A DNA stretch of 64,000 bases from Dromiciops gliroides (Eukaryota > Chordata > Mammalia > Microbiotheria > Microbiotheriidae), in assembly GCF_019393635.1 (NCBI RefSeq), contig NC_057862.1, positions 244,018,941-244,082,940 on the forward strand. Reading direction: 5' to 3'. Positions within the stretch are counted from its first letter, which is position 1. Each line of letters begins with the position of its first letter. The notes beneath the pieces were generated by a model. That model was not told where the DNA came from. It saw nothing but the letters and a program-made list of their open reading frames with translations, and did not search any database. Positions 42,371 to 53,504 of the stretch are shown here, piece after piece. Made by a program: the position numbers and the translations under genes.

Positions 42371-42883
42371 GAGCGCAGTACTCTTAACCCTAATTTCCAT
42401 AATTATTCTTTGGGTTCTCAACCAATGGGGGAGGTGACATAAGGACATTTCTTCAATCTTCCCTTATATGGACACAGGCCAGAAGAGGACCTCATTGAGC
42501 CAACTCAGGGCTACTCAAACCATGTGATCTATTTGAGGAGGGAAGGGGAACTGAGATCTTTGTCCTCAAACAGGTCTAGAGGAGTGTAATTTGAATAGTA
42601 ATAGTTATATCCTATTGAGAGGAGACCACTGCCCATTTCCTCACAGTTGGGATTTCTCTTCTTTAATGCTATAGTCTCAAGCCCTCAATAGCTGGGTGCC
42701 TTCTGATTGTTAGGGTCTATCACCCCAGTTCCATTTAGCATTAGGTAGCTTTTGTTAAGAGACATTTATTTCAAAGATTTAGTCAGAACAAACTTGCAAA
42801 CATTTCCCTCAATACCTCTGGGAATATTCTCTTAAACTACTTCAGTCTCTGAGGAAGTAAGTTCAAAACTTAACCCAGGGGCA

Positions 42884-43040
42884 GGCAGCTCGGTGGTGCA
42901 GTGTGGATAGAGCACCGGCCCTGGAGTCAGGAGGACCTGAGTTCAAATCTGGCCTCAAACACTTGACACTTACTAGCTGTGTGACCTTGGGCAAGTCACT
43001 TAACCCCAATTGCCTCAACAAACAAAAAAACAAAACCCCT
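42884..43040 (+). repeat. Marsupial SINE (SINE1/WALLSI type)
   Basis: Sense copy with a slightly rearranged head; AACTTAACCCA and CCTTAACCTAG suggest a decayed TSD. Confidence 0.88.
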
Positions 43041-43387
43041 TAACCTAGTTCCTACATAGTATTGTACCAAAAAAGGTCATGTCCAGATGTGGCAAGACTA
43101 CTTGGTGAGTCTTTCCACTGAGCTTGTTTCCCAAAAGTCATTCTTGAAGATTGCTTCTTGCTGATCTGGACATTAAAAGTGTGCTAGGTGTAAAACCCAA
43201 CCTGGATTCTTATTCCTGGATTCCTTTTGCTCACTCTCACATGATTGGTGATGCCACTCCCTGCACCTAAAATAAATGAAAAGGCCAAAGACTCAGGTCT
43301 TTTTCTCAGGGCCTCAGAAGAGAAAACCCCTCAGGCCTTTCCTTTTGTTGGACCCCAAGTGAAAGGATAACTAAGCTCCTTCAGACA

Positions 43388-43399
43388 GAAAGAGAGAGA

Positions 43400-43462
<63 letters not shown>
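43388..43462 (+). repeat. (GA)n simple repeat
   Basis: About 75 bp of GA with two G interruptions. Complementary in sense to the (CT)-rich array 570 bp away. Confidence 0.95.
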
Positions 43463-43465
<3 letters not shown>

Positions 43466-44021
43466 CTCTGAAGTTTATTTAGGCCTTTTTGAAGACAGTA
43501 TTAGTTCTGAGTACAAAACCAAATGCAAACACTCTATGGTTAGCTAACCAAAACCAGTCATAGAATATTCATAAGTACTCTGCACTTCCTCCTTCACACA
43601 CTATTACAAATTATTCTGGAAGCAGCTGGCCAGCTTCTTCTCATGGGCAGGTTACTTTGGCTGGGCAAGCTGATAGAGTCTTTGCATGTGCCAGACACCT
43701 ATTACAAGTTAATATGCGTTGCCTTCTGTTAAAGATGGGGTCAGCCTCAGAGGAACCTGGTAAGGTTTGTTAGTAATTTATGTGCCACTATGAAGTAGTT
43801 GAGCCACTCATTTCAGAACTTATCTGGCCCTGCTGCTTTCTAGTTTTGCAAAGAAGCTTGATTTTCTGTTACCTCCTTTGACATAACTATATTGCCATTC
43901 ATTATATAAATGGTGCATAACCTTTCTGTTGATCCAACTTACATTTTCATTGTTTTGGGCTGCTTGTGACAATATAGGTCATGGATTTTTTTGTATCCTC
44001 CTTCAGAAGTGCTTGCTCCAG

Positions 44022-44022
<1 letters not shown>

Positions 44023-44052
<30 letters not shown>

Positions 44053-44153
44053 GCTCTCGCTCTCGCTCTCTCTCTCGCTCTCGCTCTCGCTCTCGCTCTC
44101 GCTCTCGCTCTCGCTCTCCCTCTCGCTCTCCCTCTAGCTCTCGCTCTCTCTCC
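44023..44153 (+). repeat. (CT)n and (CTCTCG)n simple repeat
   Basis: A CT tract passes into a CTCTCG/CTCGCT hexamer array, all pyrimidine apart from the G. The open stretches across it (Leu-Ser/Arg-Ser repeats) are products of the repeat, not genes. Confidence 0.95.
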
Positions 44154-44512
44154 AGATTTCTTTGCTTCTCAAGCCTTTGTATTCAAGTTTTTGATAGATG
44201 CTGAATCGTTCCTTTTGTTCTCTGCACCGATTTAACCTTTTCATTTTAACTTTTGCCTTTTATTTTCAATTGACAATTAAGAAGAGCTAGAATTTCTGAT
44301 ATACTTTATAATTCCATTCTTGTTTTTTTTTATCCCCTTTAATAAGGCAATATGGCAGTCAGATTTTTTATTACATTTATCAGGTAGATATCGATGTAAT
44401 CTTCCAATGTCCTTCCCCATATCTTCAATAACTCTCTCAAGTTGCTTCTGTCATGATGATGTTTGATTCCTGTCTTTGATATTCTTTCATAGTAGCATCT
44501 TTCCTCCTATCG

Positions 44513-44658
44513 TTTTTTTTTTTTTCAGGGCAATGAGGGTCAAATGACTTGCCCAGGGTCACACAGCTAGTAAATGTCAAGTGTCTGAGGCCAGATTTAA
44601 ACTCAGGTCCTCCTGAATTCAGGGCTGGTGCTTTATCCACTGTGCCACCTAGCTGCCC
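44513..44658 (-). repeat. Marsupial SINE (SINE1/WALLSI type)
   Basis: Reverse copy; flanks CCTCCTAT and CTCCCTAT. Confidence 0.92.
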
Positions 44659-44680
44659 CTCCCTATTGGTTTTTACCATG

Positions 44681-45244
44681 TGTGAGAAAATAATGGGTTT
44701 GGGGATGCTCAGAGGCCCCCATCAAGGGGATAATATTAAGATTGATTGGATTGACTTTGCTGATTAACTCACTTAAAGTTGACTTGATTGAAACCACACT
44801 GACCTGAGAGCCTGGCCCTCAGGGGGTGTGTTCTCTGAACTCTGACCTCAGCATGTTCTGCTCATGGACCACTCTCAAATCCAGTAAACCAGTAGACTTG
44901 ATTGATGCTAGCCAATTAGCTTTGAGCAGTGTGGAAGGGCTGCCTCTCCTCCAGACCCAGAGGAAGCTTCCACTTGCAGTTAGGCTCTCAGATGCACTCG
45001 TGGAGGAGGGCTTGGAGGAAGAAGCAGACCAGGCTGAGCTTTAGGCTAGATAGGCCTTTTCTTAACTTTCTGAGCCAAGTGTTCTCTCTATACTAATATT
45101 TGGTATGCTTTAATAAATGCTTAATGCCCAAAACTGGTGCTAAAGTTTCTAATTTATAAGTAACAAATATATTAGAAACCCCAGCTAATTTTCCCTAAAC
45201 TTGGGATGGAAATAAGGCGACCACATAAAATTTTAAACACCACA
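44681..45244 (+). mobile_element. Solo LTR, CATG target duplication
   Basis: Starts TGTGAGAAAATAAT, ends AAACACCACA, flanked by a perfect CATG TSD (44677-44680 and 45245-45248). AATAAA at about 45112 gives + orientation. 564 bp. Related start to the LTR-like block at 3567. Confidence 0.9.
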
Positions 45245-45248
45245 CATG

Positions 45249-45890
45249 GCAATAACTATCATATATCCTGTTGTGTGGTAAGTCCTGAAATGTTTTAAAT
45301 ACTTTCTGTCAAATATTGTGAGAACATATTCATGATGGTTAAAGCAAATCTCAACTCATATGAATTACTCTTTTGGTATAGTTGGTTTACTAGTTGGATT
45401 CATCCCATCAAAATCAAAAAGTCTTTTTGAAATTCCAGTCTAAATAAGTTTATCTCCTTTCACAAGCATTTAAAACATCAATAATTTTTTTCCATTTGTT
45501 TTATTTTTAGGAACTGAGAAGAAAAACTACTCGTGAGCATAGCCGTTTGAAACTCATCTAGCTTTCCATTAGACCACTAGAGAGGGGATTTTCTTCCCAT
45601 TAGCAATGACAGTTCCCTGAACATGACAGAATTAACACATGCTTGGCTAGGGGAACCTGAGACTGGAACCCAAGTCCTGGCTGCCTTTCCTGCTTTAGGT
45701 TTCTTTCCCTAATTGCAGGTCTTCAACGAAACCCTTCATTCATAGAAGGACCAGCCAGTAGCATCTGTTTATGTATGTCCTTCAGTGAGAGACTGGAACA
45801 TGTGTCACTGGAAAGGGCCAGAATTCATATTCAGCTTCATGGAGCAGTGCAATTGCAGGAAGGACCTCCCACTAGGCAGTCAGCACCAGC
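45249..45890. other. No recognised feature
   Basis: No repeat or gene identified. Confidence 0.4.
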
Positions 45891-45898
45891 TACTCTTG

Positions 45899-45936
45899 TT
45901 GTTGTTGTTGTTTTTTTGCAGGGCAATGGGGCTTAA
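45899..45936 (-). repeat. Very short SINE fragment
   Basis: Only the 3' ~25 bp of the SINE plus its T/G-rich tail. Flanked by ACCAGCTACTCTT and ACCAACTACTCTT, a near-perfect TSD, so a severely truncated insertion. Confidence 0.75.
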
Positions 45937-46061
45937 ACCAACTACTCTTGAATTCATGAAGTAGTTGCTAAGTCTGGAAACATCCATCTCTCAGGATTTC
46001 TGTTTATCCACCCTATGCTCAGGGAAAAAAACACAAAAAAGAAGAGGCATCCAGGGATTTC

Positions 46062-46216
46062 ATTTCATTTATTTATTTATTCAGGGCAATGGGGGTTAAG
46101 TGACTTGCCCAGGGTCACACAGCTAGTAAGCATTAAGTGTCTGAGGTAAGATTTGAACTCAGGTCCTCCTGAAACCAGGGCCAGTGCTTTATCCATGGCA
46201 CCACTTAGCTGCCCCT
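46062..46216 (-). repeat. Marsupial SINE (SINE1/WALLSI type)
   Basis: Reverse copy with an (ATTT) tail; TSD CATCCAGGGATTT / CATCCAGGGAATTT. Confidence 0.92.
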
Positions 46217-46615
46217 CATCCAGGGAATTTAAATCCTTGTTTTAGACTCACCTTGGCAAACACATGTTCACACTGCCTTGTGTGTGTGGCTACCATTGCT
46301 TCTAGGAAGGTGGAGAGGAAAGAGAAACCCTTTTTCCCCCTGTTGGAAGTCCAAAGGGAGAACTGGCAGAATCCTAAAGTGAAATGCTCAAATGAGAGGG
46401 GCTTTTCTCCTTTCTTCATTACATAGACTATTGAGCTCTTCCTAGCTCACTTGCCAAATCATTTATATTCCTATTTCCCCAGCCCCTCTTCAAGGGGGTC
46501 AAGGGACCAATTAAGGGCTGCTGGTAGTGTATGACCTTTAATAAGGGGCCAGAGCACAACCTTTAGTTAGTGGTATCACTGATGTCAGAAACTTGAATTC
46601 CCTCCCATCTCCTGC

Positions 46616-46616
46616 T

Positions 46617-46652
<36 letters not shown>
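46616..46652 (+). repeat. (GT)n(GC)n simple repeat
   Basis: GT dinucleotides pass into GC dinucleotides: alternating purine-pyrimidine for about 37 bp. Confidence 0.95.
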
Positions 46653-46819
46653 AGCTTGCTATTAATTTCAATGAAATTCCTTTGCAGTAAACCATGGAGT
46701 TTAATTACATACTAGGTAAATTAAATGTGTTAATTGTAGTTAATTATATCATATTATATTGTGCTTCAAAACATAAAAGAGTTGGTAGAAATTTCTAATA
46801 GGGCTTTCACAAATACTTT

Positions 46820-46976
46820 TTTTTTTTTAATCTATCTAATTTTGCGGGGCAGTGAGAGTTAAATGACTTGCCCAAGGCCACACAGCTAGTAAGTGTCAAG
46901 TGTCTGAGGTCAGATTTGAACTCAGGTCCTCCTGAATCCAGGGCCGGTGCTTTTTCTACTGTGCCACCTAGCTGCC
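46820..46976 (-). repeat. Marsupial SINE (SINE1/WALLSI type)
   Basis: Reverse copy; TSD CACAAATACTTTT. Confidence 0.93.
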
Positions 46977-46989
46977 CCCCACAAATACT

Positions 46990-48040
46990 TTTTACAGAAA
47001 ATCTTTTTATATAGGATAATATGAAACCCAAAACAGAATGAGGTGTTCATACTTTGTAGATCTGGTATCTATTCCACTTCATAATAAGCACATCAATGTT
47101 AAATTACCCAGAGAGTCTCAGAAGGCTGATAACTGGCAAAGAGAAAGAATAACAGATTTACTCGTGTCAAGGAGGAAAATAAAAATGCTAATTAAATCAT
47201 ATATCAAACTAAGTGATCTATATCTACATTGAGTAGTATATTTTGCAAAACAAATTATAGAACTGTCAGGGACCTTAGAAATCATCTTTTTCAAATCCCT
47301 CATTTTATAGAAAAGGATATAGGTCCAGAGAAGTTATGTAAGTTGTCCAATATCATTTAAGTTCCATTAAACACATTGACAAGGTTACTCTGGGGGCCCC
47401 AAGAAGAGGAGGGGTTCACATGGACTTGGGTTGGAAATCACCATAGTGTGAGGGATTGGGTCTCTTTCTCTTTGGCAGAGTTGTTATGGGGATCAAATTC
47501 ATGTAAAACACTTTGAAAACCTTAAAAATGCTATATAATACAAATATAATATGTTTATTATTGTTGTTATTGTTGCTATTATGATTATTATTATTAGTGT
47601 TAGTCTCTTCCCTCCCCCCAAGAGTAATTCTAGGGAAATCTCTAAAACAAAGCTAGCTGTGGCCCATTTCTAGGATCTCCCCAAAATATGGATAACCTGT
47701 TCTCTTCTAGAAAATATACTCCATGTACATAGGACAGCTATTTATTTTACCTTCACAGAGCATGCATAAGATAGAAAAGACTCCCAGAACCAACACAGGA
47801 ATCATAAAACATTTCAAATAACCCATTGTACTTCCTGTGGAAGGTAAAGGCAACTTTGTGGGACTGCTGGAAAGGTATTTCACATTCACCTGAGACCAGC
47901 ACTGTCTGAGCAACTCACAAGGGCCAGATCTCATGACCAGACAGGGCACGGCTTTGCCTTTAGGTTGACCTATATGGTGGTCATCTTCTCCTCCAAGGAG
48001 CATGCTGTTAAGGAAATCCTTCTCTTCTTGGTTGATGGAT
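46990..48040. other. MIR-like scraps, otherwise no feature
   Basis: MIR-like text at about 47255-47365 and 47480-47560, the latter followed by a (TTA)-type low-complexity tract. The remainder is unrecognised. Confidence 0.45.
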
Positions 48041-48048
48041 GCTTGGAT

Positions 48049-48196
48049 TTTTTTTTTTTTTAGTGAGGCAATTGGGATTAAGTGACTTGCTCAGGGTCAC
48101 ACAGCTAGTAAGTGTTAAGTGTCTGAGGCTGGATTTGAACTCAGGTACTCTTGACTCCAGGGCCGGTGCTCTATCCACTGTGCCATCTAGCTGCCC
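48049..48196 (-). repeat. Marsupial SINE (SINE1/WALLSI type)
   Basis: Reverse copy; perfect TSD GGATGCTTGGATTTT. Confidence 0.94.
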
Positions 48197-48743
48197 CGGA
48201 TGCTTGGATTTTGAACAGAGAATTGACTGTAAGACCACTACCAACTCTGGAAACATCCACTTCTCAAGATCACTAGTATTTGACCTGTACTGATAAAAGG
48301 AAATAGAAAGGCAGAAAAGGTAGCCAAACATTCAGATTCACCTAGGCAAACATATATTTCCCCCAGGTATGTGCCTGTGTTGCAGGCTGACATTGCCACA
48401 GCTCTACTAGCTTCTCTGAGCCTCTCGTCTAAGAGGGAAAAAAAACGTGCAGAAGAAGGTTCTGAAAGAGAAGGATGGATTTATTTCTAAAGCTTTTATA
48501 GATTCCTTGTGGAAAGGTTTCTCCAATAAGACTTTATCCTCCCTGGTGGTAGCTTGGTTGTCAATCATCAATAAAGCAAACCTAGTCACAAGGGTTTCTT
48601 GTGTCATCCTAGCAAGGTGCCAGTTTGATGGTGTTCCAATCTGGCAAATGAAGAATTCTCCCAATCACTTCTGCTACATGAGTGTGTATCTGAGCATGAT
48701 TTCTCAAAAAAAAAAATAGCTTACATTTCTTTTTAATCTATGG

Positions 48744-48745
<2 letters not shown>

Positions 48746-48787
<42 letters not shown>
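48746..48787 (+). repeat. (AT)n simple repeat
   Basis: About 42 bp of alternating AT, directly beside a SINE. Confidence 0.95.
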
Positions 48788-48789
<2 letters not shown>

Positions 48790-48931
48790 TTTTTTTTTTG
48801 GTGAGGCAATTGGGGTTAAGTGACTTACCCTGGGCCACACAGCTAGTGTCAAGTGTCTGAGGTTGGATTTGAATTCAGGTCCTCCTGAATCCAGGGCTGG
48901 TGCTCTATGCACTGTGCCACCTAGCTGCCCC
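48788..48931 (-). repeat. Marsupial SINE (SINE1/WALLSI type)
   Basis: Reverse copy with a short deletion in the centre. TSD obscured by the (AT)n tract. Confidence 0.9.
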
Positions 48932-48954
48932 TTTACATATATTTTTAATTTAGT

Positions 48955-49380
48955 TTGTTAAATACTGCCCAATCACATGTGAATTTTTTTGTAATCTTTT
49001 GTATTTTATTTTTATTTTATGGAATAAAACTAGTGTTTCCATAACACTGTACAGTAAAAAAGATGATTGTACATGAAACTGCAAATCTACTATGCACAAC
49101 TTTCTATTCCTTTCAAACTTACAGTTATCGTGTAAATTTCTTTTTTTTCTATTTTTATTTTTTTCTATTCATTTTAGAATATGTTGAGTTCCACATTCTT
49201 TCTCTCTTTCTTACCTCTCCCTCACCTCTTGAGAAGGCAAGCAGTATGATTTTGATTACACAAGTAAAGTCATGCAAAACTTATTTCCATATTAGCCATG
49301 TTGCAAAAGAAAACACACTCACACACACAAGAAAAAGAAAGTTAAAAAAAGTATGCTTCAATCTGCACTCATAGTTCATC
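48955..49380 (-). repeat. L1 3' end, antisense
   Basis: Antisense L1 3' end ('tccataacactgtacagtaa', 'catgaaactgcaaatctact', 'gttgcaaaagaaaacacact'). A (AC) tract is at 49313-49328. Confidence 0.6.
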
Positions 49381-49439
49381 AGTTCTCTCTTTGGAGGTAG
49401 ATAACATTTGTCATTATGCATCCTTTGAAAATTTATTGG

Positions 49440-49610
49440 AATTTATTAAAGTAAATAGCTCACATTTATACAATGTTTTAAACCATGCAAAGCACTTTCT
49501 TCACAATAATTTTGTGATGTAGGTAGACCAAATACTGTAAATTCTTACTTTGTAGATGAAGGAATCGAAGTGATATGGGTCTGGCCTAACTCAGGTTTTC
49601 TCATTGAGAA
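49440..49610 (-). repeat. MIR-like CORE-SINE fragment
   Basis: 'tagctcacatttata' and 'catgcaaagcactttcttca' with 'gtagatgaagg' are old MIR/MAR1 blocks. Confidence 0.6.
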
Positions 49611-49614
49611 GCTA

Positions 49615-50475
49615 AACTGAAGGATGGACACACCTAAGAAGTAGGACTACCACCACCCTTCATTCAAGCCTCTTCCACCCCACCAGGAGATAAGTCCATT
49701 GGGCGTGGCTGCGACCTGAGCTTCACCGGGGGACAGAGATACCACCACCCCTGATTGATTCAAGTCTTTTCCATCCCACCCCTCATTCAAGCTTTCCCCA
49801 TCCCCAAAAGGGAACTTTCCATTGTCAGGTGTTCACCCCATCTACCCTCTGTAAAAGATTTTGCCCTTCTGTTGCTAGAGATGTAATTTTGGGTGGGAAT
49901 AGAGGAGGAAGAGAAGTTGGAACATTTTTTTTTTTAAATTGATGTTAAAATTTGTTTTTACATATATTTTGGAAAATAAAATTCTATTCTAAAAAAAAAA
50001 AAAAAGAGGAATACCTATGTATCCCCACCACCTCTTTCCTCCGTGACAGAAGGCCAAGGAAGGTTGAGATTTTGTTGCTCTGGAGTGACATAGAGCTTAT
50101 CTAGCAACTGAAATCAGAAAACAAATGTGAGTTAAATAGTTGGACTATACATTTGCTATTGTATTCAAGGAATGTTCTGGGTTTTTCTAGTTACAGGAAA
50201 TGTTCCTCAGTTTGGTCGATTGGTACTTGAATCTGAAAGCATAAATCTGGAACTAAGATTCCTAAGGTTTTAATGATTTTTCCCAGGATTAGAAGTAGGT
50301 AGCAATTTAATATATACTACAAGACTTCACTGACCATTGGATCAATGCCCTTGTATAACAGTATTGGATTTAAATATCTTGGTTCCTGGATAAAATATTT
50401 AATTGACTTAGATTGAAATAAAGTAATAAAATTTATTTACATTAAAATAAGACAAATGAGATTAAATTGATTTAA
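49615..50475. other. No recognised feature
   Basis: No repeat or gene identified; an A-run at 49992-50007 may be a decayed retroposon tail. Confidence 0.4.
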
Positions 50476-50479
50476 TTGC

Positions 50480-50700
50480 CTTAGATGGAAATCTGACCTC
50501 AGACACCTACCTACTAGCTGTGTGATCTTGGACAAGTGCATGCCTCAGTTCCCTTATCTGTAAAATGGGGATAATAATAGGACCTGCTTCTTAGAATTGT
50601 TGTGAGGATAAAATCATATAATTTTAAGATTCTTTGAAAACCTTAAAGTTCTCTCTCTGTATATATATACACATATATATTAGCTATTATTATTTTTAGA
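50480..50700 (+). repeat. MIR/MAR1-like CORE-SINE
   Basis: Sense orientation: 'ctgacctcagacac', 'agctgtgtgatcttggacaa', 'taaaatggggataataatag' and 'ttgttgtgaggataaaatca'. The tRNA-like head is truncated. Confidence 0.85.
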
Positions 50701-50704
50701 ATCA

Positions 50705-51280
50705 TTAACAAATTTCATTTGCTTGAAGAAGAAACAAGTCAGGAATTGGGGCTAATGCCTTCGACTGAGGCTTGTAGTTCTTTAGTAGTGTTATTTCCAT
50801 GAAGGGCCACCATCTGGCAGATAAAAGACTTTGCCATATTTTCCACATGAAATAATTATTAATAACCAATTACTAATATGGGGCAGCCTCTGAAGGACAG
50901 GACTAATGATGAGATTGGGTTCAATCTTGGGTGGGACCACTGGGAAAACTCAGTTTTGATTTTAAAAAGGGTGGAATTCTTACTGTAACTCCACTATTGT
51001 TCTACTCAGGTAACACTGGGTAGAGAATATATCCTTTTATCTATAGAATGCCCAAGGCAGGGGTAGTCTGGCTTGTCAAGATCAGAGTCAAGTGCCCTGA
51101 ACCCTCTTTAGAATAAGCCTACCTCTCTTTATAATATTCATTCTTTAAAAAAAAAATTTAATATTATTCATATTTTTCATCACTTTATTCAATCTAGGCA
51201 ATCAATAAAATCATGAATTACAGCCTTTATAATATTCACTCTTTTGTTAATTTGTTAACCAGGGTAGATTTCTGCCCTCA
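50705..51280. other. No recognised feature
   Basis: No gene or named repeat. Confidence 0.4.
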
Positions 51281-51305
51281 GGAACACCCATTCTCCAAAG
51301 GGTAT

Positions 51306-51477
51306 TTCCTACATTCTTTTTTCTTTTCATTTTTTTTTTTTTAGTGAGGCAATTGGAGCCAAGTGACCCGCCCAGGGTCACACAGCCAGCAAGTGTCAAC
51401 TGTCCGAGGCCAGATTTGAACTCAGGTACTCCTGACTCCAGGGCTGGTGCTCTATCCACTGTGCCAACTAGCTGTCC
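51306..51477 (-). repeat. Marsupial SINE (SINE1/WALLSI type)
   Basis: Reverse copy, with TSD TCTCCAAAGGGTATTT / CCTCCAAAGGGTATTT. Confidence 0.93.
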
Positions 51478-51714
51478 CTCCAAAGGGTATTTAAACGTCC
51501 CAAGGTTCATCTTTGGTTTCCAAGTGTCAATAACTTCATTTTATTAATTATTTGTTCTCCATAATTAATAAATTGATTAATTACCCAGAAAGTATGTCTC
51601 TTGGACTTTTCATTCATTACACAAGCATCCACTTCACAGAGGGTTGTCACTGAGGATTGAAAGAGAATATGTAAAGTGCTTTGCAAACTTTAAAGCACCG
51701 TATGATGGTATCAT

Positions 51715-52128
51715 TATTATTGTTTGTCCTTCATTTTCAAAGAGGACCAATGATATCATAGGATAATTGGTGATGTCTTGACTTGCTTGTGAATTGGATC
51801 AAAGTAAGGCAATGGCAGGACAAAAGTCAAGATGACTGGCACGGTCGGGATTTAGTGGATGACCTTGGGGTCTTTGACTAAGCTGGTATTGATCTTCCTC
51901 ACCTGCTTCAGTGCTTTCATGGTCATTGGAACAAATTTGGAGATGGGCAAGGGAGGGTGGAGGGTAGCAAGTAGGAGAGGTCTTCACATGCTTGGGGTGG
52001 ACACTGATGGGTTTGAGGCCTTTTGGTTACCTTCAACCTGGTTTAACCTGTCTTCTGAGACAGTTTCACTGGGATGTGGCAGCAGCATGTGCTAAAGATG
52101 CTTGGAGCCACAGGTGAATAGAGGTTGA
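51715..52128 (+). repeat. Unclassified SINE-like repeat, fuller copy
   Basis: 'tgtttgtccttcattttcaa', 'ggaccaatgatatcat', 'gtcaagatgactggcacgg' and 'cttggagccacaggtgaa'. Related fragments are at 7195 and 26990. Common in marsupial DNA; I do not know its formal name. Confidence 0.55.
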
Positions 52129-52895
52129 TCAATGGAATAGGTTAGATACACAATATACAGAAGCAAATGAGTACTGTAACCTTGTGTTTAATAAACCCCC
52201 AAATCCCAAGTACTGGGGCAAGTACACCCTACTCAACAAAAACTGTTGGGAAAATTGGAAAGTTGTCTGGTAAAAACTAGATATAGGCAAAAATTTCACA
52301 CCATTTACCAAGATAAACTCCAAATGGGTACATGATTTATATAAAAAGGGTTATATCAGAAGCAAATAAAAAGAGCATGGAAGAAATTACCTGCCAGATC
52401 TAGGGAGAGGGGAAGAATTCATGACCAGATAAGAGATAGCAAGGTTCACAAGAGGAAAAATGGACAATTTCGATTTTATAAATTTGATTATATAAACTTT
52501 ATTTAAGAGTTTTTACACAAACAGAAACAACACAGCTCAAATTAAAAGAGAAGCATAACATTGGGGGAAAGTCTTTGCAAAACGTTTTTCTGACAAAGGT
52601 CTCATTTATAAGATACATAGAGAACTGAGTCAAATTTATAAGACTAAACAGGCTTTCCAAGCTATCAAGTCATATTAAAAATTCTCTAAATCACTAATAA
52701 TTAGAGGAATGCAAATCAGAACAACTCTAAGGTACCACCTTACACCCATCAGATTGGCTTAAATGGCAGTTTAAGTGAAAAATGCTGTAGGGAGGTTGGG
52801 TAAAAATGTGCACTAATCCGTTGTTGGTGAAACTGTGAACTGGTCCAAACATTCTGGAAAGCAGTTTGAAACTATGACCCCCGCCCCCTTATATT
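52129..52895 (+). repeat. L1 ORF2 end and 3' UTR
   Basis: 'gttgatcaatggaatag', the 'KWNNLK'-free C-terminal region text, 'gaatgcaaatcagaacaact', 'taaggtaccacctt' and 'acccatcagattggct' are L1 ORF2 3' blocks in sense orientation. Ends without a clear tail. Confidence 0.7.
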
Positions 52896-53504
52896 GTGCA
52901 TACACATCAACGTCATTCATTCATTCACTTTTTTATTATCTGCTATACCTGGCTTCCTTTAAGTCCCAACTAAACTCCCGCCTTTTACTGGAAGCCTTCC
53001 CCAACCCCTAGTTCTAGTGCCTTCTCTCTGTTAATCATTTCTTGTTTATCTCATGTATAAAATTGCATCTTTTTGTTTGCATGTTGTCTCACCCATTAGA
53101 TTATAAACTCCTTGAAGGCAGACTCTTTTGCCTCCTTTGGTATCTCGGGCGATTTGCATAGTGCCCGGCACACAATAGGTGCTTAATAATTGTTTATCCA
53201 TTGGTTGTCGCATTTTTGTCTGGGCGAGGTGGCATCCGTCGATGTCTTTCTTCAAGGTTCAATGCGCCTGACGCGCTAGCTGTAGGAGGTTTGTGCATGG
53301 CCCACAGGATCAGAGGATTTTGCCAGGCATGTGACTCGCTGTCTGCATCGGGGCAGGGAGCCGGCGGGCACCCGATGTAGCAGGACGCGGTTGACGTTGG
53401 GTAAGCTCCAAATAAGGTGTTCCTTGGCCCTCTCACGGAACACAGCCCCTGGATTCCAGCGCCAGGCGTGTTTCGGCGGGGCACAACATCTGATCATCTC
53501 TAGC

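Larger units (their letters stand above)
42640..43765 (-). repeat. Unclassified LTR-like repeat, with SINE and (GA)n
   Basis: Same ordered blocks as 39350-40110 ('ccccagttccatttagc', 'actacttcagtctctga', 'gcaagctgatagagtctt'). Holds a SINE (42884-43040) and the (GA)n tract. Confidence 0.45.

Noticed and set aside
43929-44235. Arg-Ser/Leu-Ser repeat ORFs resembling an SR protein
   Set aside because: They are translations of the (CTCTCG)n simple repeat in two frames; no flanking conserved sequence.
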